A stretch of DNA of 64,000 nt, from the NCBI GenBank assembly GCA_964016875.1, contig OZ024730.1, forward strand, positions 34,763,795 to 34,827,794, read 5' to 3'. The translations under genes were made by a program, and so were the position numbers. Positions within the stretch are counted from its first letter, which is position 1. Every line of letters starts with the position of its first letter. This document shows, piece by piece, positions 44,623 to 54,135 of this stretch. The notes below the pieces were generated by a model, which made no database searches, was not told where the DNA came from, and was given only the letters and a program-made list of their open reading frames with translations. This stretch comes from Fallopia convolvulus (lineage: Eukaryota > Streptophyta > Magnoliopsida > Caryophyllales > Polygonaceae).

Positions 44623-46085
44623 TGATGGTAAGCAAGGGTCGATCCCACAAAGACTCGTGTATTTATGTTATTACTTCTGTGCCAAGTAACCAAGATGGGG
44701 TTTTTTTGTGAATGATTATCTAGACTAAGATGCAAACTAAAAAGTAAATATGAATGCAAATATGATTGTGTGAAACAAGTATGAGGAAAACGTGTTCAAC
44801 TATTTAAATCCGACATAGATATGCTTATTGATAATTGATTCTCTAGATTTTCAATTCACTTGATTAATCTATTGTGGATTATTATCCAAAACTTTATATT
44901 TAGTTGAAAGAGCTAACAGTTTGAACAACCATAATCATCTAACAACCTAGATTCAATTAAACGACAACTTTAAGTTCAAAGCATCGATAAAAACAAATAC
45001 TCGACACAAACAACTAATCAAGTTATTTGTGGTCTATTCCCTTCTACAACTAAATAGCACGAACGGGTCTAAACAATTTTAGTTGTTACTTTATGTAATC
45101 AATCCCGAATAGGATTTGATCAGATTAGATGTAAGTTAACCTATAAATTCTATTAGGTGGCCAATCTAACAAAACCCTAGAATAACTTTGATTCAATTAA
45201 GCACAGTGAATAAAACCTATCCAAGTTGTTGAGAATCAATCAAACCTCACAATAGTATGCAATGTTTGATTTCAATAACTAGTAAAACACAATGAAGTTA
45301 GCAGTGCATGATTGAATTAAAAAAAAACTTACAAAAGGTTCAAAGGTTGCTCCTTTGAGAGAAGAAACGCTAACCTCCAAATTATGATCCAAGTTATGAC
45401 AAGAGAGAGAAAACTTATAACAATGTTTAAATACCCAAAGGTTTCCAAAGATCAAATTATCCCGAAATACAATAAAACAAGTCAGAAAATATGTAATAAA
45501 GTCCAGCTCGAGGCCCAGAACTCGCAACTCAATGTCTCCATTGAAAATGAGATGGTGTGGGCTCTTCCTAGGGTGGCACGTCCGTGGCACATACCTTCCT
45601 AGCCCGCGACAATTTCTTAGTTCATTATTCAGGCGACACTTCAGAGACCATTATGATACTCTTTGAGTGTAAATTTGGACTCGAAGTAAAAATATGAATG
45701 GTATCTCTTCAAGTTATCTTTCCAGTGATACACAATTCGGCTTCATTCGACCACTGTAGCTCCCGAAACAAGCATTTCAAGATAGATGTGTCAAAACAAG
45801 ACTCCAATGCATAGCCCAGATTTAAGCGTTCTTTTCACACATGTTCTTGGGCCATGGTTTCTTCCAAACTTATCACTCTAAGCCTCATCAAACTCCACCA
45901 TAATCCACTAAACTTCGTCTCTTCCACGCTTGTTTACCTACAGATATGCAAAACTGAACTAAACAAGCGCAAAACCCGAATTTCCTAGAAAACCTAAAAA
46001 TCTAAGAACTAAACTAGACTAAGCTAAAACCAAGCAAAATAATCATAAATATGCATCCTAAGCTATACCTAAATGCAAGCTATCA
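44623..46085 (-). repeat. 3' LTR of the Athila-related element
   Basis: Reversed it begins TGATAGCTTGCATTTAGG. Compared with the other LTR it lacks about 70 bp at its low-coordinate end but has about 270 bp, near 44,960-45,260, that the other has lost. The terminal purine tract (46,086-46,100, reversed) is degenerate: GCATGGTGGAATT. Confidence 0.8.
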
Positions 46086-48047
46086 AATTCCACCATGCTT
46101 AACCCTTGCTTTTTCTCAAGCAAGTCATAAATCGAAGTCACACCACATCAATTCAATCATGCATCAATCTCATAATCAAACGAGCAATTAAACATATAGA
46201 TATAACATGATCAAGATTTGATAGCATGCATTACATCAAGCATAGAGCAAGGATTATTCATCCATTATAGGCCTCACCAAGGGTAATGTGTTTGCACTCT
46301 CACTCAAGTGTTTAAAGGACGTGTTTCACTCAAAATCAACCATGAAATACTAGACTACCATATGCTTGCATTAGCGTCCTAATTCTCCACCGTTGTGGAC
46401 AGAATACATAACAAAAATCATGAGGTCTTTTAAGGGATGTAATGGGGACAAGGTAAAGAGAAATATGACGGGGATAATTTTGGTCTTGTGATGCTAAATC
46501 TGGGATAAAGAACTAATACTAAACCCAAACTTTACACTTTTTTTCTCAACACCTCCAAACTTCCTTCACCAACTCCATAAACACATTTAGGCACTTTGTT
46601 TATTTCTTCTTTCTTCACACTTTTTGCCTCCTTTTCAACTCTTCTTATATACTTATGAAGGTTACTAACCTTCAAACTCAAATTTTCTTCTTTTCTTTTC
46701 GCACTTATTCTTCACCTTCATTTTTTCTCACTATGCACTCAAGAGTTGTATTTCCTCTTTTCGACCTTTCTTTTGAACTTCCCCCATACTTATACAAAAC
46801 TCACAAAAAACAACACCAACCTAAAGTCCTAAATCCCTGATGGATCAAGCTTAATAGGCTAGAAATTTTTTTGTGGAGCTACAAAAATAGGCTTAAAGCT
46901 CAAAGAAATGGGGTGTCAAAATATGGATCTTGTAAGGTAGGAAGGGAAATAATAGGCTAATAAGACACAATGCCTTAATCATCTTAATGTCCTGCATTCA
47001 ATCATATAAAGCAGCATTGAAAAAGGAGTCATAACGCAAGTTCTAGAGCTAGAAAATCACGATGATACACTCAAGAATATAGAGAACAAATATAATCAAT
47101 AAAAGGCCAAAAATATCTCACAAGGCAAATTTTGTCTAGAACTTCCGAATGAAACTAAAACTCAAGCTAAATACATGCTCAATCCTATAGTCAAAGTAAT
47201 TAATCAAAGATCATGCTCATATCACAGAAATTTCAGCAATTCATGCATGCATATCATGGGTTAGGACTCATACTTAGCATAGAAAAACAAGAGGAATCAA
47301 ACAATGGGGAAATAAGAACCTAAATGCAATATTTTTGTATTTTTTCAAAAAATTTTGATTTTTTTTTCATTTTTCAAGGTTTTAATCAATGCATGCAAAA
47401 ATTTTAAATATGCCTAATCTAATGCAACTATATGCAATGCAAAAGTAATTCCCTTCCCCCATGCTTAAAACTTACTTTGTCCCCAAAGTATAGTAAAAAG
47501 TATGAGAAAGAGAAAAACTCACAAAACTCTAGTGATCTAGGTAATGCGGCAGGAAATCCAATGGTGGTAGTGAAAGCTTCTTCGAGTTATTAATCTTCGG
47601 ACCTAGGATATCTAACACACACCAAAAACTACCTAAAAAGCAAAAGATTAACTAAAAATAAAAGCTACTCTAATGCTTGGTTTGCCTCCCAAGAAGCGCT
47701 TATTTAACGTCATTAGCTTAACCCGGAGCATGAATTGACAAGATTAGACATTGTCAATGCCCTTAATAACCTATCAAATTCTTTTGCACACATCTCAGAA
47801 AAGGATAATTAACACCATGATAAATTAATTAAAGATGCATAATAGAACTTTCAAAGACCATTTTAACTTATCAAATATGTGTGCCTAGTTTTCATGAGAT
47901 GGCATTTGTTCAAATAAATTCAGTACAATTGGTGGCTTTAGAAAGTACTTACAGTATGAATCAAAGCACTTGTTAGCAATACCACTTTCTTGAAGGATGA
48001 ACTCCATATATGTCTCATCATCCACCTTGTGTTGTAGACTTGGCTCC
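46086..48047 (-). other. post-pol-like non-coding region of the Athila-related element
   Basis: No recognised coding frame. Reversed, many patches match 59,520-63,110: the GGGAGGCAA hairpin (47,676-47,693), GGGGACAAAGTAAGTTTTAA plus purine tract (47,452-47,488), GAAGTTCTAGACAAAA (~47,140) and GAGTGAAACACGTCC (~46,320). This conserved non-coding region may carry packaging or priming signals. Confidence 0.6.
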
Positions 48048-48839
48048 TCATCTTGAAACTCTTGTAAGCTCTGGATGTGAGAAGGTGGGGAAACTAAAGC
48101 AAGGGATGTTAAGGCCTAACATAGGGTGCACCATGATAGTGGGAGCCTTAATAGATGTATCATGTTGTTTTTCTCCCTCATGGTTGTCTACTTCATCAGC
48201 AAAGAAGTCATCATTGTCAACAAACGAGTCTTCTTCCAAAACCACAAAACCCTCAAGCAATTTACTCTATATGGGTGAAAATGACTCAGGCTCCCTAGGC
48301 TCTGTAAGAATCTCGATGCCATCATAAACTTCCTTTGGCTCTGTGATGATATGCTCAACTGGCCTTATAGGTGTGAATTCACGTTGGACATCAAATGCAT
48401 CTTCATAACTCACATCAAGTTTTGTAGATTGCTCCTCAACTTGAATCTGAGTGTTTGACTCATGATCATTTGACTCCAATGTGATTCCACCACTCCTTTC
48501 ACACAACTCAAAAGGGCATGAGATTGTGGAATGAAAACATGAAGAACAAGACTCACAGTGCTCCTTGATTATAGTATCCGCCCCTTTGGAGAGATCCCTG
48601 ATTATATCCTCTAGAGTCTTATCAACCGGCTGGGGTTGTTGGGAAGATGACTCAACCAAAAAGCTTTGATGGCTCATGAAACATAAGAAATCCCAGAATT
48701 TCTCAGGCCCCATAAATAAAAGCCTCTCATTGCTCATGTAGTCAGCCAATCCTCTTGTCTCAAGATTCATACCATGGATAACTCCCATGTTTACCTCTCC
48801 ATCACAGTATTGTAATCCCCAAGTACCTAGCTCAAACAC
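48048..48839 (-). pseudogene. unknown ORF of the Athila-related element
   Basis: A minus-strand frame of about 264 codons with a single stop at 48,267-48,269. It lies in the gag position after the primer site. The N-terminal part reads MNLETRGLADYMSNERLL and MGPEKFWDFLCFMSHQSF; a Cys-rich patch HCESCSSCFHSTISCPFELC follows; the C-terminal part is acidic (EEDSFVDNDDFFADEVDN). The exact start is uncertain (no clear ATG at 48,839). I recognise no domain. One stop in 264 codons suggests recent constraint. Confidence 0.5.
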
Positions 48840-49018
48840 ATGGTCTTGAAATCATAAAAAATAGTCATGGAACTATTCGTCCTACAGCTGTCTACATTCA
48901 AACAAAGCCATGGATCAGTAGCACGGGTGTTATGAACCGTAAGATAGGTTCACAACACAAGAATAGCACACAAAGTAAAACACAAATAACGACGAGTCCC
49001 CGACAACGGTGCCAAATT

Positions 49019-50272
49019 TGATGAGGTATTTTCGTGGTCGTTAATTAATGCCTACCAAAGAATCCTAACTTAACCAAACATAGTAGAATGGTAAGCAAGG
49101 GTCGATCCCACAAAGACTCGTGTATTTATGTTATTACTTATGTTCCAAGTAACCAAGATGGGTGTTTTTATGAATGCTTATCTAGACTAAGATGAAAATA
49201 AAAAGTAAATATGAATGAAAATATGATTGTGTTAAACAAGTATGACGAAAACGTGTTCAACTAGTTAGATCCATCATAGATATGCTTATTGATAATTGAT
49301 TCTCCAGATTCTCAATTCACTTGAATAATCTATCGTGGATTAGTATCCAAAACTTTATATTTAGCTGAAAGAGTTAACAGTCTGAACAACCCTAATCATC
49401 TAACAACCTAGAACAACTACTAGATTCAATAGTATGTAATCTATGATTTCAATAACTAATCAAACACAATGAAGATAACAATGCATGATTGAATTAAGAA
49501 AAACTTACAAAAGGTTCGAAGGTTGCTCCTTTGAGAGAAGAAACCCTAACCTACAAATTATGATCCAAGTTATGATAAGAGAGAGAGAGAGAAAACTAAA
49601 AACAAGGTTTAAATACCCAAAGGTTTCCAAAGATCAAATTATCCCAAAATACAATAAAACAAGTCGGAAAATATGTAATAAAGTCCAACTCGAGGCCCAG
49701 AACTCGCGGACCAATGTCTCTGTTGAAACGCAGATGGCGTGGGCTCTTCCTAGGGTGGTGCGGCCGCGGCACATATCTTCCTAGCCCGCAACACTTCTTA
49801 GTTCAGCATTCAAGCGACACTTCATAGGCTATTTTGCCCCCTTTCAAATTGAAATTTGGACTCGGAGTACAAATCTGAATTGTAGCTCTTCGAGTTATCT
49901 TTCCAATGATACCAAATTCAGATTCATCTGACCATTGTAGCTCCCAAATTATGTATTTCAAGATAGAGGTGTCAAAATAAGACTCCAATGCATAACACGA
50001 ATTTAAGCGTTCTTTTCACACAAGCTCTTGGGCCTTGGTTCTTCCAATCTTCACTTGTATCACTCTAAGCCTCATCAAAATCCACCATAGTCCACTAAAC
50101 TTTGTCTCGTCCATGCTTGTTTACCTAAAGATATGCAAAACCGAACAAAACAAGCGCAAAACCCGAATTTTCTAGAAAACCTAAAAACCTAAGAACTAAA
50201 CTCGACTAAGCTAAAACCAAGAAAAATAACCATAAATATTCATCTTAATCTATACCTATATGCAAGCTATCA
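49019..50272 (-). repeat. 5' LTR of the Athila-related element
   Basis: 1,254 bp; reversed it begins TGATAGCTTGCATATAGG and ends ...CCTCATCA, followed by the tRNA-Asp-type primer site. Confidence 0.85.
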
Positions 50273-50518
50273 GTGTGACAAGAATGGAGATGGAAAGTTA
50301 TCAAAAGATGAGGTCCGAGAGGTAAATCCAATCAAATATTTATATTATTTTATATTTATCTCATATGAGTAATTTGAATTATGATGATATGCTTTGGTGT
50401 ATAGGTTTTGGTCTTGAGTGCCTCAGCTAACAAGCTAAACAATCTTAAACAACAATCAACAATCTATGCATCCTTAATCATGGAAGAGCTTGACCCTGAT
50501 GAACTGGGTTACATAGAG
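50273..50518 (+). pseudogene. captured RBOH fragment, EF-hand exons
   Basis: Exon 3 (50,273-50,321, whose first five bases are duplicated at 44,618) joins FFDM of exon 2 to CDKNGDGKLSKDEVRE, a canonical EF-hand loop with D, N, D and E at the calcium positions. After an intron (50,322-50,404, GTAAAT...TAG) exon 4 (50,405-50,518) reads VLVLSASANKLNNLKQQ and IYASLIMEELDPDELGYIE, the second conserved RBOH regulatory stretch. It ends at a GT donor exactly where RBOH genes have an intron (before the usual LWQLE), and no later exon is found. Joined exons 3-4 have no stop, unlike exons 1-2. Confidence 0.88.
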
Positions 50519-51659
50519 GTATAACAACAAATCCAGAAATCGTAATCAATGGGAGGTTGAATGTTAGCTTTCTCCTACTTGTGTCATTCAAACTCATTCC
50601 ATAGTTCTTTCCTTTCATTAATGGCTCTTATTGCACCAGAAAGAAGAGCATTATATAGGGGTGTTGTCCTTCATCTTTGCTATTATGTCCTTAGCAAAGC
50701 CATGATTAGTTTTCTAAAGGCCTTGCTGAGTTTGGAGATGTTAGAATAATGTTTCTCTGCTAATCTTTGTTTTGTTTTGGTTTTCTTGTTTTTTTTTGCT
50801 CCCTGAGTTGCTGTTGTTGTTTCTCTACTCATTTCGTCACTGTTGATCACTTAGCAAAGTCTCTGTTGGCTGAAAACTCTAGCTTTGGAGATGTAGACGG
50901 AGTTGATAGTGCAGCGACAGCAAAGTCTCCATTGGATGAAAACTCTAGCTTTGGAGATGTAGACGGAGCTGATAGTGCAGCGGTTGCAGCGTAGGAGGAA
51001 GAAGAGCGCCCAATTGAGCATGTGTATGAGGTTTGAACTTCTGTTTTTTTTTACTTGGTTGGAACTTCTATTTAGCCGAAAGTGATATTTACTTGGTTGG
51101 AACTTGTTATGTGTTTGAGGTGTGAACTTCTATTTTGTTGGTTGAGCAAGTGAGCTATGCATTTTGATCATTCAGAGATAACCTTGCATCATTTCTTTTT
51201 TTCTTTCTTCCAACAATCTTGCAGAGTGGTTCGAGGTGTAATGAACTTCGTAAAGCCACATGTGTTTCTTTTTGTTTTGGATTAACTTTGTTGATTGATT
51301 TATAGACTATGTAGCCTCCTACTTCTTTTCATTTGCTTTTATAATTGCAGGATTTTATTCTTTTCTTCTGAAGGATAAAAAGGAGCCTAAAGATGTGTTA
51401 AAAGTTGGCTTTCCAAGACCCATGATGCTTAGCTTTAGTTTCAGAAAATGTTTGTATAATAGTATCAAACATACGAAATGTGTTCTGACATATAATGATG
51501 TGTTGTGTCATTTTCAATTGCTTTTTGTATTGTTTGCATTTTGTGTTGCTTTTGATGTTCAACTTTCTGTACACTTTACTATTGTTTTGACTAAACTAGA
51601 GAACATTAGAGAGAAATTAGTAGATATATTATGGTATAATATTTTTTTAAAATGCGTAA
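50519..51659 (+). other. CACTA internal segment with a 66-bp coding-like duplication
   Basis: Beyond the RBOH exon I recognise no further RBOH exon. 50,854-50,990 contains two copies of a 66-bp unit (ENSSFGDVDGVDSAA / ENSSFGDVDGADSAA) in an open frame that ends at TAG 50,992. It could be part of another captured gene. A 90-codon frame at 51,395-51,667 is unrecognised. Confidence 0.4.
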
Positions 51660-52010
51660 TTATTTAGCCACAAATTTGAAACAAAATAAATTCATTGCAA
51701 ATTTCAAGGCTAATAGTCACAAATTAGGGGCGATAATGAGTTCAAATTCGACTCGAATTTAGATCCAAAATACATTTGTAGCTAAAATTTGATGGTGATG
51801 CACTCAAAACCAACCACAAAATTCAATTATGGCTAACATGGTCGAACGTGACTTTCGTGGTCAATAGCCACACATTTAGCAATGAACTAGTTCGCGACTA
51901 TTATTTCTAGCTACATAGCCACAAAACTAGAATTTTGCGGTTCTTTTCCAGAGTGTGGCTAACGTGATTCCGTGGTTATTTTTGTGGCTGAAGTCATGGC
52001 TATTTTCCTA
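51660..52010. repeat. right subterminal repeat region of the CACTA-like element
   Basis: Repeated AGCCACAAA / GTCACAAATT / GTGGCTA motifs in both directions, mirroring the left end. Confidence 0.65.
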
Positions 52011-52035
52011 GCTACAGATGTGTTTTCCAATAGTG

Positions 52036-52245
52036 TATTCCACTAAATCATCACTATAAACTCTATTACAAAACTTTATCTTAACCAAACGCTCTCTTCT
52101 ATATGATTCTTACCATATCTCTTTAATCCGATCGAATCTGACACCAACTAGATGAATCTCATCTGTTCCCATAGGCAATCTTATAGATTTAACCATGCTT
52201 ATTTGCCCAAATGTCTCTTTATCTCACTTAGAAAAACATGTAACT
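52036..52245 (-). repeat. duplicated non-coding segment, copy B, right part
   Basis: Continues the homology to copy A (1,060-1,255) after the CACTA-like insertion, with CTCATCTGTTCCCAT and CATGCTTATTT in common. Confidence 0.7.
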
Positions 52246-52517
52246 TTCCTATTTCAGCATGTTGTGGCTTCTCCCAAAAGATACTTGAATTGACCATCGT
52301 CCCCCCCCCCCCCCCCCCCCGTTCTTCCCACAAGGTTCGTTCACTCTTGTCTCTTTAATTTGACAAAGTGTTTGCTTTCATTCATCTCATTGGTTTCTCT
52401 CCAATTGTATGTCGTTGTTTCTTGCTACTTCTCATGTTACCTGAAATACTAAAGGGAGCAAGTCATCAATTAAAAATTGGTTTTTCATCTTCAAGACACA
52501 AAAGAACTACGGCACCA
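52246..52517. other. spacer with a C20 homopolymer
   Basis: No gene. An uninterrupted run of 20 C lies at 52,301-52,320. Confidence 0.7.
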
Positions 52518-54010
52518 TGATAGCATGCATTTTAGTCTAGGATTAAGCATGTTTATTTCCTTAGTTTAGTTGCTTTTATTTTCTTTTCTTCTTGGTTTTA
52601 TTGTCTTTTTAGTAGAATTTGTAGTTTCGGTTTCTACTCTTGCTTTGTTCGATTTCAGGATCATTTGGAGATGGATTCAAGGAGTTATGGCAACAACAAG
52701 GACAAGGACGAGTGGAGCAACCCGATAGGAACTGTCTAGGAGTCAAGCGGATGCAAGGAATTGAAGAGAAGATGGGCAAAAGCTCGGTGGAAGACACAGA
52801 AGAAAGCTCATTCAACGTTTTGAACGGAGCGGTCCACCAGGCAAAAACTCGGTCCAGGTCACGACCGAGTATTGGACCGAGGGTTACAAAACTCGGTCCA
52901 GGTCACGACCGAGTATTGGACTGAGGGTTACAAAACTCGGTCCAGGTCACGACCGAGTTTTGGACCGAGTCGCGTCTTTTTCCAAGATTTCTCCTCCGCG
53001 TGTTTTATTTATTAATTTTGGGTCTTTTCTATCTTATGTTTTTAGGGTTTCATATAAATACTTGGAGATTAAGTTTGGATAATTATCATGTTTTATTTTT
53101 CTTAGTCTCTCTCTTTGGAAGAACCCTAGATTGGAGATTTGTGGATTTTTGCAAGACGTGATTGGAAGTTGAATTGAGATCTATTGAAAAGACAATTGGT
53201 ATGTTTCTCTTTGATTTGGATTGCTTTTCTCTTCATATTATGTCTAGCTAAATTCTTAGTTCTAAGGAAGGGTGAACCCAATGGTTTAGTAAGTAGATCT
53301 AAGGGTGATGATTGGTTGAATTGATATTTGAATTGTTGTTTGATTCAACCTAGGATGCTTAATGGCTTAATTTGCTTGAATTAGGAATCTTGTTATGATT
53401 TGAGACCGAGAGGAGATAAAAATAACAAGAGGTTGATTGAATTGAATTTACAAATTGTTAATTCATGCTAGATCCCTAGGTTTGAACTTGTTGAGTTATT
53501 TGTGCGATAGTGACTTAATTCACATGCGGAATTTAACCTATCCTAGAAATTATTGATTGAGTAGTCCTAACGGAGCGCGAGAGCGGATGTTATCTCTATT
53601 GATTCATTGATCTCTATAGAACTTAAAGGACCTAAATAAGACTTGCTTTGTGCGAGAGTGACTGCTAGTTGAGTCTAGGTACATGCATTAATCGTCTGAA
53701 AAGAGTTAATGTTGACACTTGAGATAGTTAGTCCTTCAAACAACATTTGAATTGAAATCCAAATAAATATCACCGGTAATCTACTGAATGATCATTGTGG
53801 GGATCCTGACCTTGGAATGCTTTTCTCCATTGATAGTTTCTTCTTAATTTTGATTTTAATTATTTCAGAATACAATTACAACTCCTTTTTCTTATTTTTG
53901 GCTTAGTCTACTGAATCGTGTTATAATCAATACTACAAAGTTCCCTGTGTTCGACACTTTGATCACTACAACCGATCCGTATACTTGCGGTGTAGGAAAA
54001 TAGCCTATCA
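52518..54010 (+). repeat. 5' LTR of the Athila-like element
   Basis: 1,493 bp, TGATAGCATGC...AGCCTATCA. A 44-bp unit containing ACTCGGTCC and GACCGAGT is repeated 2.8 times at 52,847-52,970. The TATA-like TATAAATA is at 53,053-53,060, just downstream. Confidence 0.9.
53053..53060 (+). promoter_or_regulatory. TATA-like box of the Athila-like LTR
   Basis: TATAAATA, placed in the middle of the LTR about 85 bp after the repeated ACTCGGTCC block. Confidence 0.5.
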
Positions 54011-54135
54011 AGTTTTTGGCGCCGTTGCCGGGGAACTTTTCAAGTATTGGTTGTGTTCCACAACCGGTAGATTAAGTCTTGTTTTATTTTTAATTTGTTT
54101 CTTTTTGGCTTTGGTTTCAGTTTGTTCTCCTTCTT

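Larger units (their letters stand above)
44623..50272 (-). mobile_element. Athila-related non-autonomous LTR element inside the RBOH fragment
   Basis: LTRs at 44,623-46,085 and 49,019-50,272 with a perfect target duplication GTGTG (44,618-44,622 and 50,273-50,277), the first five bases of RBOH exon 3. On the minus strand, the primer site TGGCACCGTTGTCGGGGA (48,997-49,014) is a tRNA-Asp type with 2 mismatches to TGGCGCCGTTGCCGGGGA. The internal 2.9 kb lacks gag and pol but keeps an ORF (48,839-48,048) and a long stretch related to the 59.5-63.1 kb post-pol region of the Athila-like element. It is a LARD-type passenger that needs Athila proteins. Confidence 0.85.
40133..52035. mobile_element. 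CACTA-like DNA transposon carrying a captured gene fragment
   Basis: Terminal inverted repeats: left TACTGCTGGAAAACGCGTCT..., right (reversed) CACTATTGGAAAACACATCT..., 19 of 25 matching. The right end has the diagnostic CACTA and the left has mutated to TACTG. The 3-bp target duplication TAT lies at 40,130-40,132 and 52,036-52,038. Copy A of the flanking segment at about 1,060 has the single uninterrupted TATTCCAC site, confirming both ends. Subterminal regions are full of AGCCACRAG/AACCACAA motifs, typical of CACTA elements. No transposase is recognised, so it is non-autonomous. The interior holds a 39-bp minisatellite, an RBOH gene fragment and a nested LTR element. Confidence 0.85.

Noticed and set aside
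43985..50518. Functional RBOH gene
   Set aside because: Two stops and two shifts in the first exons, no oxidase core, and a 5.6-kb LTR insertion in an exon; it is a captured fragment.
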